DNA of 23,848 nt from JAGXTF01 sp038317095 (GTDB lineage Bacteria; Bacteroidota; Bacteroidia; NS11-12g; UBA955), in assembly GCA_038317095.1 (NCBI GenBank), contig JBBQBB010000054.1:1-23848 (forward strand), written 5' to 3'. Positions 1 through 8,500 of the stretch are shown here, piece by piece. The notes under the pieces are model-generated. The model ran no database searches, was not told the origin of the DNA, and saw only the letters and a program-made list of their open reading frames with translations. Each line of letters opens with the position of its first letter. Position 1 is the first letter of the stretch. The position numbers were made by a program, and so were the translations under genes.

Positions 1-83
1 GATTGCCGAAAGTAAAAGAAAGCTATACTGCAAAGTATTTGAAAGAAAAGTTAGAAGCTGCTTTTGCCGTTTCTAAAAGGTAG
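1..83 (+). CDS. 3' end of an unidentified protein gene (partial)
   Basis: The frame starting at base 3 is open from the window edge to a TAG at 81-83 and encodes a lysine- and alanine-rich C-terminal tail (LPKVKESYTAK... ending AAFAVSKR). The composition is that of an ordinary helical C-terminus and the other two + frames close within the same stretch, so I take it as the last 26 residues of a real gene whose body lies to the left. The fragment is too short to assign a family. No hairpin with a T-run follows; the 6-bp inverted repeat at 102-119 (ATCCAT/ATGGAT) lacks one. Confidence 0.45.
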   Translation, partial: LPKVKESYTAKYLKEKLEAAFAVSKR

Positions 84-433
84 ATGGTGTTTCATAAACT
101 GATCCATCGTAAAATGGATAAAGAAAGCCCAAAAAATACACAAAGGGGTCATGAAGAGCACAAATCAGTTTTAGTAGAATCTGATTAATGGTTTTTTTAC
201 GAAATAACCTCAAAAAGCAAATAGCACGCAGACCTGCATACTGTATAGGCAAGGGCGGACGCAAAGAAAAAACATTTTACAAAATGCACTGAGCTTGTAT
301 AATGAGAACTTATTCTGGTCAGTGATAACGCCAATCGGAGATAAAAAGGTCTTTGGTTAGTGAAAAATCTTTCTTTGAGACCTACACCCTCCCTTTTTGA
401 TCACGTAGATTTTACAAAATTTGAAGAAGTTTT
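84..433. other. Intergenic stretch without a recognisable gene
   Basis: About 350 bases lie between the tail of the left-edge gene and the terminator of the next gene. The only longer open frame (minus strand, 63 codons, TTG start) has no recognisable motif and no promoter that I can see. Apart from the small inverted repeat at 102-119 I see no structure. A degraded gene cannot be excluded. Confidence 0.4.
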
Positions 434-468
434 AAAAACAAAAAAAAGGCAACCCACGGGCTGCCTTT
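434..468 (-). terminator. Rho-independent terminator of the T9SS protein gene
   Basis: On the minus strand a hairpin with stem AAAGGCA/TGCCTTT (445-451 and 462-468) and a GC-rich loop is followed by a run of eight T and more T-rich sequence. It lies about 20 bases downstream of the stop codon of the minus-strand gene 489-1919, the expected position. Confidence 0.85.
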
Positions 469-488
469 AAATCAAAATAGGAATGGTA

Positions 489-1919
489 TTATTCTTTTAC
501 AAATCTTACAGTTGCGCCTGTTTCTAAAATGGCGATGGAATAAACACCAGCAGCCAATTCGCTTATATTTACTGTGTTTAGTTCACCCGTTACTTCCAAG
601 CTTTTCACCACTGTGCCTCTCAAATCTGTAATATTCGCATGGTAATTTCCGCCACCTTGGGGCAGAATTATGCGCAACATTTTGTTGGCTGGATTTGGGT
701 ATACAATCAACATTTCTTTTTTAGAAATAGGATCTATGGCTACACCATATACTGGGTTGAAATTGAGGTTATCTATAAACAATTTGCTGTTGCCCTTGGG
801 TTCTTTCCATGCTGATTCTAGTTGAATTAACCCACTATCAGGTATAAGCCCATTTAAATAGGTAATGGGTATTTTAAAAATGGCATACGTATTTTGAGCC
901 ACGCCTGTCAATTTAAATCCACCACCAAATGAGCCTCCGTTTTTATAACAACCAATTGATATGTTCATGCTATCCCCGTTTTCAGGTAAAAATTTATATA
1001 GACCATATAAAGTATCTACCCGGCCAGACAGCGGGAAGCCAGGTCTTACATAATCATCATTAGTGCTAGAACGGGTATAACCTTTTATGGTATCGCCTCT
1101 TTCACGCACATTTTGAACCAGCATGGCAAAGCTACCTGTGGCTTTATCAGTGGTTCTTACAATATTCGGTTTGCGGTTCCTCTTTAACCTTTGTAAATCG
1201 TAAAAATTAATCCAATCTTTAGCCAAATAATGCACTCTGGTTGACCAGTTTTCAAAACCAGGGTTGGGTACATTTAAAGTTGTACCGCTAAAGCTAATGT
1301 CGTCTACTTGCATAAAACTTGTGGGTTTTAAATTTTGCGAATCTACATTGTTGGCAGAAAAACCTAGAATACAACTATCCGGGGTTTGCCCTGAAACGAT
1401 ATAGTTTATTTTAAAAGCTTTCCGGGTATATCCGCTGGCAGACTGGGTAATTTTAATTCTATTGGAACTTAGGGTAATGCCATTTTTTTGGGTAAACAAA
1501 AAAATCAAACCGGTATCACCCGCTGCAATGTTGTATTTTAGCCATACAATCAGAGAATCGGGCTTGGCAGCTATAGGGAAACCATCGTAAAAATACTTAC
1601 CATCGTTAGAATTGCCAAAAAGAACGGCACCATGTTCGTTGTTTCCATCTGTTGTATCGCCTTGCAATCGCACTGCAAAACTGCCAGAATGGGCATCGGT
1701 AGTTTTGGTAACCTTACCTACAATTAAAGGCCATGTATTTGGCACCTCAATGCTTATAGAAGTCCAATTTTCAAAATCATTATTGGGTATTTGGGCAAAG
1801 GCAGAAGCTAAAACACCGAATGATAGTAATGAAAGTAGTGATTTTTTTATAGGGTAAATGTAGGTAATAATTGAGGCAAAAGAAGATTGAACGCGCTTTT
1901 TAAATAAAATCAAAAACAA
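489..1919 (-). CDS. Secreted two-module protein with T9SS type A sorting domain
   Basis: Predicted cell-surface or secreted protein. A hydrophobic signal peptide (SLLSLLSFGVLASAFAQ) ends near residue 43. Two similar modules of about 170-200 residues follow, beginning PNNDFENW (about 45) and PNPGFENW (about 219), each with a matching TTDAHSGSFA or TTDKATGSFA segment; they resemble carbohydrate-binding jelly-roll modules of Bacteroidota, but I cannot name the family. The last ~75 residues contain YPNPANKM, ITDLRGTVV and ISELAAGVYSIAI, the hallmarks of the T9SS type A C-terminal sorting domain, which is removed after outer-membrane passage. The start is uncertain: the listed one is TTG and precedes 23 residues not typical of a signal peptide. 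The natural start before KKSLLSLL is an ATA codon at 1848-1850, so the start may have mutated from ATG. A terminator follows directly; the gene is divergent from tRNA-Val and appears monocistronic. Confidence 0.85.
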   Translation of the reverse strand: MFLILFKKRVQSSFASIITYIYPIKKSLLSLLSFGVLASAFAQIPNNDFENWTSISIEVPNTWPLIVGKVTKTTDAHSGSFAVRLQGDTTDGNNEHGAVLFGNSNDGKYFYDGFPIAAKPDSLIVWLKYNIAAGDTGLIFLFTQKNGITLSSNRIKITQSASGYTRKAFKINYIVSGQTPDSCILGFSANNVDSQNLKPTSFMQVDDISFSGTTLNVPNPGFENWSTRVHYLAKDWINFYDLQRLKRNRKPNIVRTTDKATGSFAMLVQNVRERGDTIKGYTRSSTNDDYVRPGFPLSGRVDTLYGLYKFLPENGDSMNISIGCYKNGGSFGGGFKLTGVAQNTYAIFKIPITYLNGLIPDSGLIQLESAWKEPKGNSKLFIDNLNFNPVYGVAIDPISKKEMLIVYPNPANKMLRIILPQGGGNYHANITDLRGTVVKSLEVTGELNTVNISELAAGVYSIAILETGATVRFVKE

Positions 1920-1921
1920 TG

Positions 1922-1951
1922 TTGCTTTCTTAAAAATTAATTTTATATTTG
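1922..1951 (+). promoter_or_regulatory. Bacteroidota-type promoter of tRNA-Val
   Basis: TTG at 1922-1924 (-33 element) is followed after 19 bases by TATATTTG at 1944-1951, an exact match to the Bacteroidota sigma-A consensus TTG-N19-TAnnTTTG. Transcription would begin around 1957-1960, about ten bases ahead of the mature tRNA 5' end. Confidence 0.85.
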
Positions 1952-1969
1952 CACCCCCGAAAGGGTCAT

Positions 1970-2044
1970 GGGGGTTTAGCTCAGCTGGTTCAGAGCATCT
2001 GCCTTACAAGCAGAGGGTCGGCGGTTCGAACCCGTCAACCCCCA
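1970..2044 (+). tRNA. tRNA-Val (anticodon UAC)
   Basis: A full cloverleaf can be folded: acceptor GGGGGTT/AACCCCC, D-stem GCTC/GAGC, anticodon stem TCTGC/GCAGA with loop CTTACAA giving anticodon TAC (reads GTA and other GTN valine codons), variable loop GGGTC, and T-stem GGCGG/CCGTC (one G-U) around TTCGAAC. The discriminator base is A2044 and CCA is not encoded (CTT follows), so CCA must be added after transcription. It has its own promoter (1922-1951) and terminator (2048-2075), so it is a single-gene unit. Confidence 0.97.
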
Positions 2045-2047
2045 CTT

Positions 2048-2075
2048 AAAAACCTCGCAAAAGCGGGGTTTTTTT
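2048..2075 (+). terminator. Rho-independent terminator of tRNA-Val
   Basis: The stem AACCTCGC (2051-2058) pairs with GCGGGGTT (2063-2070) around an AAAA loop and runs into a T-tract ending at 2075. It starts only seven bases after the tRNA 3' end. Confidence 0.93.
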
Positions 2076-2260
2076 ATGCAAATAACGCTTTGCTTATCCC
2101 TAGAAACCCGACTTGGCGGTTCTAACCTGCCTACAGACTCAGGAATACACAGCAGTACTGCCCAATTCAATCGCAAAAATGGCTCAATAAATTTTCAATT
2201 TTTCCTGGGCATACGATTCGCACTTCGAGTAACTCAGACATAATAAAAGATTTCCAACAA

Positions 2261-3784
2261 TCAGTCTAAAACAGCATCAATGACGTGCTCTTTTAGCACA
2301 GTAACCTCCCCCGGAAGCGCCTTTTTGGGCTTGGTTACAAATTTTCTTTCCACGCAATAAACAGGCACAATCTTTTGGGTTTTTGCTTTGCTGTTGAGTG
2401 CCGCTAATTTTGCCGCGTATTCTATCACCTTATCTGGGAAATCGGTTCCTTTTTTGCGCACAATTACATGCGAGCCAGCAACACCCCTTGCGTGCAACCA
2501 CATGTCGTTTTTGTTGGCGAGTTTTAGCATTGCATCATTGCCCTTGGCTTGTTTGCCTACCCAAATTTCATAGCCACCACATTCATTCAATTTATAGGGT
2601 TTTGACTCTGCGGGTTTTTCGGTTTGGGTAGATTTCCCCAAATGTCCCTTAAAATCTTTGATACTTGAAGTGGATTCTATCGCGGTGATTAAATGCTGCT
2701 GCGTTTCTATTGCCAATGTGGTTTTTTCCAAGTCGGAAGCCAGTTTTTGTTTTTCTATAATTTCATTTTTGGCTTTGCGGTAATATTTCTGTGCATTTTC
2801 TGGCGCACTCAATGTTGGGTCTAGCTTTACCCGTATTTGGTTGCCCGTAAAATAATCTGTTAAAAATGCATTGGCTACTCCAGGTTTTATGCTGTGGGCG
2901 TAAGTAAGAATTATATCTCCAAGTTCTTTATAACTGCGGCGGGTTTCTAATTCGTGTAACCGTTTCTTTTGTTCATTCAGCAGTTTTTGCAAATGCTTTA
3001 GTTTTTGTTTGGCTGCTTGCAACCGCAATTCGCGTTCATGTAAATAGTAAAAACGGCGCAAATGTTGTTTTGCATACTCTTCCAAAGCTGGCATGCCCTT
3101 GCCGATGGGTGCATTGCTTAAAAATAGCAGGGCAGGAGGGTCTACAGAATTGTCGATACCCAATTTTGCTTCATCCAATTTTTTATTTAGTTGTTGAATG
3201 GTGTCTTGCTGGCCCTGGGCATCTTGGGAATAGAAATCTTGGGTCTTTAGCCAATCCGATATTTCTGAAGTATACCATGGGAAAACTGTTTTTAAAGATT
3301 TAGGTGTTTCGAGTGGAAATATGGGTTCTGCTGTTTGCACTTCAAAACTAGCTAAACATTTGTCGGCATCTACTTTTAATTCTCTTCTGAATGTGCCCAC
3401 CGGATTGATTTCATCGCCATAAAGCAATATGTTTCCAAACTTGCCAAAACCTTTAAAAAACATACGGTACTGGTTGTGAAAGAGAATTTGAAAACTACGG
3501 TCGCCAATTGTGGGAATTACTGATTCAACCCTGGCGTTTTCCAATTGCCGAAATTGACTTATGGCGTTTTTGCCAGGCCAAACTGAAATGGGTTCGCAAA
3601 AGAAATACATTTCACCCCCAGCAAATTTCAGCGTCAATTGCCATTTATTTTCGCCTTCAAAATGAAATATCAATTCCTCTCGGTTGTTGCTAAAACATGC
3701 GCTTAAGATAAGCCCAGAAAGGTTTTTCTGCAAATGCTTTGCAATAATATGATAGGTAAAGGCCGAAGAATACAAGGCTGGCAA
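2261..3784 (-). CDS. rqcH: NFACT-family ribosome-associated quality control protein RqcH (Rqc2/NEMF homologue)
   Basis: RqcH binds obstructed 50S subunits carrying peptidyl-tRNA and directs addition of a C-terminal alanine tail that marks the stalled chain for degradation; it is cytoplasmic. The 507 residues show the family order: NFACT-N domain (1 to ~190) with the GDR motif at 94-96, equivalent to the Asp-Arg pair needed for tailing in studied homologues; a charged coiled-coil middle (about 240-380); and the NFACT-R domain, with NDMWLHARGVAGSHVIVRKK around 427-446 as its signature. The length is close to other Bacteroidota members. No ATG is available: the frame opens at a TAA, and the usable starts are TTG at 3784 or TTG at 3775. 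The second puts YSSAFTYHIIAK in register with the usual family N-terminus. RHS debris begins about 50 bases upstream, so the original promoter and ATG may have been replaced. I see no terminator downstream. Confidence 0.92.
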   Translation of the reverse strand: MPALYSSAFTYHIIAKHLQKNLSGLILSACFSNNREELIFHFEGENKWQLTLKFAGGEMYFFCEPISVWPGKNAISQFRQLENARVESVIPTIGDRSFQILFHNQYRMFFKGFGKFGNILLYGDEINPVGTFRRELKVDADKCLASFEVQTAEPIFPLETPKSLKTVFPWYTSEISDWLKTQDFYSQDAQGQQDTIQQLNKKLDEAKLGIDNSVDPPALLFLSNAPIGKGMPALEEYAKQHLRRFYYLHERELRLQAAKQKLKHLQKLLNEQKKRLHELETRRSYKELGDIILTYAHSIKPGVANAFLTDYFTGNQIRVKLDPTLSAPENAQKYYRKAKNEIIEKQKLASDLEKTTLAIETQQHLITAIESTSSIKDFKGHLGKSTQTEKPAESKPYKLNECGGYEIWVGKQAKGNDAMLKLANKNDMWLHARGVAGSHVIVRKKGTDFPDKVIEYAAKLAALNSKAKTQKIVPVYCVERKFVTKPKKALPGEVTVLKEHVIDAVLD

Positions 3785-3831
3785 AGTTCGGTGAAAATGC
3801 AGTGAAATGAATCCTTATCTCTAATTGTTTA

Positions 3832-4695
3832 TTTGGTGGCAATCACAGCGCGGTTGCCAAAGATGCCTTTGGTTATAGTCTAGGCTATTTCCAAGGCGAT
3901 TACAGCGCCATAGGTGGCATGAGCACTACCAACCATGCCCTGGCAGAGCAAAGCGCTGGAAGCGATTTAATGCAAGCCCGAAGCCACCTATACAATGGAA
4001 ACATTACTAGCATGGTTACCTGCCTGCCAAAAGCCCAAGATTACAGCTCTACCAAAACCGTCACTGCCGAAGCTTTTGACAATGCTTACAAGTACGACCA
4101 GTTGAACAGATTGGCCAGCAGCCGCACATTTACAAATTTAGACTGCGCCGGCAACACCTGGCAAAGTGGCGGGGGAACCAACCCACAAGACTATGCCACC
4201 GATTACACCTACGATGCCACGGGCAATATACTTACCCAAAAGCGCAATGGCGGTGGCAGCACTACCCAAGCCCTTGATGATTTGGATTGCCAATACCTCC
4301 ACCACTTACACCCGATCTTTAGGTTTAAAAAGCTATGAACTAAGCAACCACCTTGGCAACGTGCTGGTAACTGTTACTGATAAAAAAGTATATAAAAATG
4401 CAGGTAGTATTTATTTCGAAGCCGAGATAGCCAGTATTACCGTCCCGATTAAGAATTGAGTGTATTTTTTGAAAAAATCACTACGCATTCTATATCGGGA
4501 TATCCGTTTGAGAGTGTAATGCCAGGGCGCACCTACTCAAGCGGGGCTTATAGGTTTGGGTTTAATGGGAAAGAAAAAGACAATGAATCTTTGGAGGGTG
4601 CTTATGCATTTGAGGCACGAATATTTGATAGTAGGTTAGGCAAATTTATGAGCCTAGACCCCCGCATGGGAGAATATGCTTGTCAAACTCCGTAA
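3832..4695 (+). pseudogene. RHS/YD-repeat protein remnant (frameshifted, internally deleted, 5' and 3' truncated)
   Basis: Translation gives pieces of a Bacteroidota RHS-repeat protein in shifting frames. Frame 1 (3832-~4290) has DAFGYSLGYFQGDY, YKYDQLNRL and the YD repeat YTYDATGNILT. Frame 2 (~4290-4443) has YELSNHLGNVLVTVTDKK. Frame 1 again (~4500-4695) has MPGRTYSSGAYRFGFNGKEK and DSRLGKFMSLDP, the conserved core end. Known members have several hundred residues between the YD repeat and the SNHLGNVL motif, so an internal deletion is inferred near 4290; the second frame change coincides with a 58-bp palindromic insert. Sequence upstream of 3832 is unrelated, and the gene stops inside a palindrome just after the SLDP motif, where homologues continue into a variable C-terminal region. 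Its GC content looks higher than that of its neighbours. It cannot make a full RHS protein. Confidence 0.9.
4443..4500. repeat. 58-bp palindromic insertion (possible MITE-like or REP-like element)
   Basis: The segment begins TCCCGATTAAGAAT and ends ATTCTATATCGGGA; these ends are inverted repeats matching at 12 of 14 positions. The centre, ATTTTTTGAAAAAAT, is another perfect inverted repeat (7-bp arms, 1-base centre), flanked by GTG...CAC. The element interrupts the RHS coding sequence exactly between the segment ending ASIT and the segment YPFESVMPGR, which are adjacent in homologues, so it reads as an insertion. I see no clean target duplication and no second copy in this window. Confidence 0.5.
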
Positions 4696-5117
4696 TTAAT
4701 TACGGAATCGAAAAAAACAGCACCATGTCCTTTGAATGCTGAATAATTAAAATACTTCACATACTCAAACTTACACCATGCAAACAAATTACTGTCTGCC
4801 CCTGCTTTGTTTTTACGAACATGTATCCCTTGCCAGCCAGTTGTTTTATTGGCCGGTGTAAATGTAATGGTATCTGCGGTTTTGCCTATGGCTTGTATGC
4901 TGCCATAAACATGCATCATGTAAGCACCCTGGAATTCTACTTTTACCCCACTTTCTATATGCAGCGTAATGTCTTTGGGTACGCTTATTTGCCCGTTAAT
5001 TTTATAGGGGCTGCCTGTTTTCTTCCAGGTGCCATAAACTTTACCCGCGGCTATGTTGGTTTGGGCCATTGCACTGCCAGCAATGAACAAAAGGATGTTG
5101 GTAAGGATAATGCGCAT
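4683..5117 (-). CDS. N-terminal fragment of a secreted beta-helix-type protein
   Basis: The 144 residues start with a clear signal peptide (MRIILTNILLFIAGSAMAQ, cleaved after Gln19). Short beta-strand repeats follow (ISVPKDITLHIESGVKVEFQ, MHVYGSIQAIG, DTITFTPA, WQGIHVRKN), the pattern of right-handed parallel beta-helix proteins exported by Bacteroidota. Such proteins usually run several hundred residues and end with a T9SS sorting domain; this one breaks off after GAVFFDS, and the last residues (VINYGV) are encoded by an 18-bp palindrome where the RHS remnant also ends. I therefore read it as a truncated gene with an intact 5' end, ATG start and plausible promoter. Function unknown; the product may still be made and exported to the periplasm. 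Confidence 0.7.
   Translation of the reverse strand: MRIILTNILLFIAGSAMAQTNIAAGKVYGTWKKTGSPYKINGQISVPKDITLHIESGVKVEFQGAYMMHVYGSIQAIGKTADTITFTPANKTTGWQGIHVRKNKAGADSNLFAWCKFEYVKYFNYSAFKGHGAVFFDSVINYGV
4689..4706. repeat. 18-bp perfect palindrome at the junction of two truncated genes
   Basis: TCCGTAATTAATTACGGA equals its own reverse complement. It contains the stop codon of the RHS remnant on the + strand and encodes the last residues of the truncated beta-helix protein on the minus strand. No T-run follows on either side, so it is not an ordinary terminator; a rearrangement or assembly junction is possible. Confidence 0.65.
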
Positions 5118-5137
5118 AATATGTGGTGTTAGGGATG

Positions 5138-5167
5138 CAATTTAGGGTAGGGAGTTGAGAAAAGCAA
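5138..5167 (-). promoter_or_regulatory. Possible promoter of the beta-helix fragment
   Basis: On the minus strand TTG (5167-5165) is followed after 20 bases by TAAATTG (5144-5138), one T short of the Bacteroidota TAnnTTTG element. The predicted transcript start would lie about 10-15 bases before the ATG at 5117. Based on consensus matching only. Confidence 0.3.
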
Positions 5168-5370
5168 GTGGGGCGTGATATTGATCGATATTCTATATCC
5201 AGCTCATACTAAGCATTTTTATAATATTTTTGTCAATTTTCATCCAGTCAATTTAAAAAATATTACCGAATTCTGCAACATAACCATTTGGTTTAATTTC
5301 TCAAAAAGAGCCATAGTATATTTTTTTTCTGAATGGGACAAAACATGGAGGCACCAAAGGGCGGCGAATA

Positions 5371-5390
5371 TTTAAAGCCGTGGCTTTAAA
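5371..5390. repeat. Perfect 9-bp inverted repeat (hairpin)
   Basis: TTTAAAGCC and GGCTTTAAA are separated by only GT. There is no poly-T tail in either direction, so it is probably not a standard terminator; a protein-binding site or chance are alternatives. Confidence 0.4.
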
Positions 5391-5473
5391 GTAAAGCAAA
5401 TTGGGTTTGGCGCATAATTTTGAGTGTTCAAAATTTGTGACAAACCCAAGTAATCAGTAGAAGAGGCTCTAGT

Positions 5474-5495
5474 AAAAAAAAGGTTAAAATACCTT
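5474..5495 (-). terminator. Weak rho-independent terminator of the six-gene operon
   Basis: On the minus strand AAGGT-ATTTTA-ACCTT forms a 5-bp hairpin (5495-5480) followed by eight T. It lies seven bases after the stop of the T9SS adhesin gene, the last gene of the operon. The stem is short and AT-rich, so efficiency is uncertain. Confidence 0.55.
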
Positions 5496-5501
5496 AAAAT
5501 G

Positions 5502-8500
5502 CTACAATTTTCGCCTCAAAAGGGTGATGGAACCATTTTGGGTTTGAGAAAAAGTCTTTTTGCCCTTGAAAACTACTTTGTATGCATAAACACCTTCTGG
5601 AGCTGGTTTGCCGTTAGATGTGCCATCCCAACCTTGGCCTGGCGTTTTGGTTTCAAAAAGTATTTGTCCCCAGCGGTTGTAAATAATCATTTCATAACGT
5701 TTAGAACCACTCACCACGGGTAAGAAAACTTCGTTAATGCCATCTCCATCCGGTGTAAACGTATTGGGTATAAAAACCACAATGGTATCTCTGAAGCATA
5801 AAATGCTTTCTGCAGAATCTTTGCAACCACCGCTGTTGAAGATTACCAATTTCATTTTATAAGAATTCAAATCACCAGCATACGTGTGGCTCGGATTTCC
5901 ATTTGGGTCATACGCTTCAGAACTTCCATCGCCCCAATACCAATTGCCAGTTTCCCCGCCTGTGCTTCCATTAAATACTTGCAGGGTAGGCCAGATGTTG
6001 GTAATGCATTTTTCTCCATTTTGTATGTTCAACAAATAGGCAGCTTGTATGGCTTTAAAACCCGGAATAAGAATCTGCGTATCGCTTTGGCAACCTGTTT
6101 TGGTATTCGTTGCTGTAAGCCTATACATATTCCCCACAGGTGCAACCAGGCTATCACCGCCAAATGGGGGCGCCATGTCCCAAAAATATTTGTAAGGGTC
6201 ATTGTCTTTCATTTTCACTTTTGCATACCCATTTTGACCAAAGCAACGCGGTGCGCTGGTTGCAACGTTAAACCAGGGTTTGGGATGTTTAAAGATTTGC
6301 ACCAATGCCGTTGCGGGATTGCTGCAACCATCCGTAAGTGTTACTGTGTAAGATTGGGAAGTTGAGGGGGTAACAAATGTGCCCGATCCATTTTGGCCAT
6401 GACTCCAACCGTATGAATAATTCGTATTGTCGCCGCCATATCCTTTGGATCTAAGCCAAACGGTTTCACCCGGGCAAATGGTATCTCTAGGCGGTGTAAC
6501 CTTAACTATCAAAGTATCACCTACAACTACGTCCAAATTTGCAGAACCTGTGCATGTTCCTGTTTTTAAGATATAAGTAAGCTTGTGGTTGCCAGTTCCG
6601 GCTCTAGCAGGGTAAAATGCCTTTCCAACAACCCCCTTGCCAGAAAAAGTGCCACCGGTAATATTGGTGAGCAGCGCAAAAGGCGAATCTTTGAAACAGA
6701 ATGTGGTTTGTATATTGGTATAATACAAGACGGGCATAGTATCAACTGTTACTTTAAATGTAGCAATACAACCCTCTTTACTTGTATAAGTTATGGTTTT
6801 TATTCCACGCCCAGCTACACTTGGATTAAAGGTACCTATAGTTGCATTTGTAATACCATTGCCAGTAAAAAATCCACCTGTTGCTTTGCGATAACAATTA
6901 AATGGCAGTGAAGCTATACAAATGGTTGTATCATTTTGAACAATAGGTTTAGATCGCACAAAGGCTATCAGCGTATCAAAACAGCCGTTTTTAAGGTAAG
7001 TAAGCTTGTGGCCCCCATAACCCGCAACCAAAGCTGTGAAAAGTCCATTTGCCGCTATGCCTTTGCCTGACCATGTTCCCCCATTAGGGGTTAAGCCCAC
7101 CAGTGCATTGTTAATGGCTTTTGGGGCACTTTCAAAACAAAAGAATTGGGTATCTGGTTTGGTAATTTTCGTTGGAATCAGATAAACATACTTTTTGTCT
7201 TTGCATATGCCGGACTGAATGGTGAGAGTATCCCTAAAAGTGGTTTTTCCCAAGCCAAAAAAGAAAGCTGGATCATAATTTGGCAATAAAGGATTGGTTA
7301 TACCATGACCTTTCCAAGTATAGCCCGTCAATGGCCTAAAGTTTTTAAGTATTTGAACCCCATTGGATGGGCAAAAGGTATCTGTAGGACCTGCTTTGGC
7401 TTCTAAAATGGTATACTTGGTAGTGTCTTTGCAACCGCCACCGTTCCAAATGATGGTTTTTGTGCCAGGTCCACCCATTTGACTGGGATTCACTGTTTGG
7501 TAATAAGAGTTAATGAGTCCAGGAAACCAATTTGGGTAAATGCCATAAGGTGAAAATTGAAGGGTATCCAAAGTAGTAGACTCGCAAGCAGTATCAAATT
7601 TTTTCACCTTTATCGTTTGTACAATCACAGTTTTAACACTTATACAACCTTTCCAAGTATAGGTATCTTTAAAAGTACCACTTGTTTTTGGATCAAAAAT
7701 ACCTGTTGGGGTAACATTCGGACCAGACCAAATGCCGCCAGCGGGAGCATACCACCAAAGTGCGGCTGGCGCAGTGCCTGGGCAAAATTGATTTTCCAAA
7801 TTCCATGGGACGGTAGAGGTTACCAAAACAGTATCAGCGCAAGTACCAATCTGGTACCACACTTTAAAAGTACCATAATTGCCGAGGGGTTTAAACTCAC
7901 CCTTGGAGCTGTTTACAATGCCTGTGCCGAACCATTTGCCTCCAGGAGGGGTCGCATTTAGAAAGAAATTGCTAGAATAATAACATACATCGGTATCTTT
8001 TTGCGCCAGTGGCGGACTAAGGACTACTATGTCCACCGTATCTGCAGAAGGGATAGAACTTCCATCCGTAACTTTGAGAATATACCTCGTATTTACCGTG
8101 GGACAAACTTTAATAGGACCCGCACCAGAAAGGCTCGCAGGAGTCCAGGTATATTGGTATTTGGCTACGTTGCCGCCACTCACAGCCGCGCGGAGCCAAG
8201 TACAACTGTTTTTGCAAATGGTATCATTGTCTGCCGTTAACACTACTTTCAATGGGCAATCAGCCACTGAGAAATTGAGTTTGGATGTAAGTTTATAGAC
8301 GCTGTCGCAATAATCTTTATAGTAAGTAATTAAAGTAAGGGTATAGTTGCCATTCAATATTAATGCATTGTTTAAATTTACCTTAAACTGTGTAGCCTTT
8401 CCACCACTGCAATTTTGGGCTGTTACGGAAGTTGCGGCTATGGCAATGGGCCCGGTGAATGCGCAATTTGCGGGCAAAACACTGTCACATAAAATGCCAA

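Larger units (their letters stand above)
5118..5473. other. Gene-free interval between two minus-strand units
   Basis: About 355 bases between the truncated beta-helix gene and the terminator of the adhesin operon. It holds the likely promoter of the beta-helix fragment (5138-5167) and a hairpin at 5371-5390. A + strand open frame at 5175-5375 has no motif and low-complexity AT-rich content, and I do not call it. Confidence 0.5.

Noticed and set aside
73..264. 63-codon minus-strand open frame near the left edge
   Set aside because: TTG start, no motif, no promoter or coupling to a neighbour, and it overlaps the tail of the + strand gene.
1976..2176. 66-codon minus-strand open frame ending GLTGSNRRPSACKADALNQLS
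   Set aside because: It is the antisense translation of tRNA-Val, a well-known false ORF pattern; the tRNA, its promoter and its terminator explain the DNA.
5175..5375. 66-codon + strand open frame in the gap before the adhesin operon
   Set aside because: AT-rich, no motif, no plausible signal or domain, and no promoter match upstream.
5333..5389. 18-codon + strand ORF (MGQNMEAPKGGEYLKPWL) ending in the 5371-5390 hairpin
   Set aside because: Too short to judge, no recognisable promoter or partner; most likely chance.
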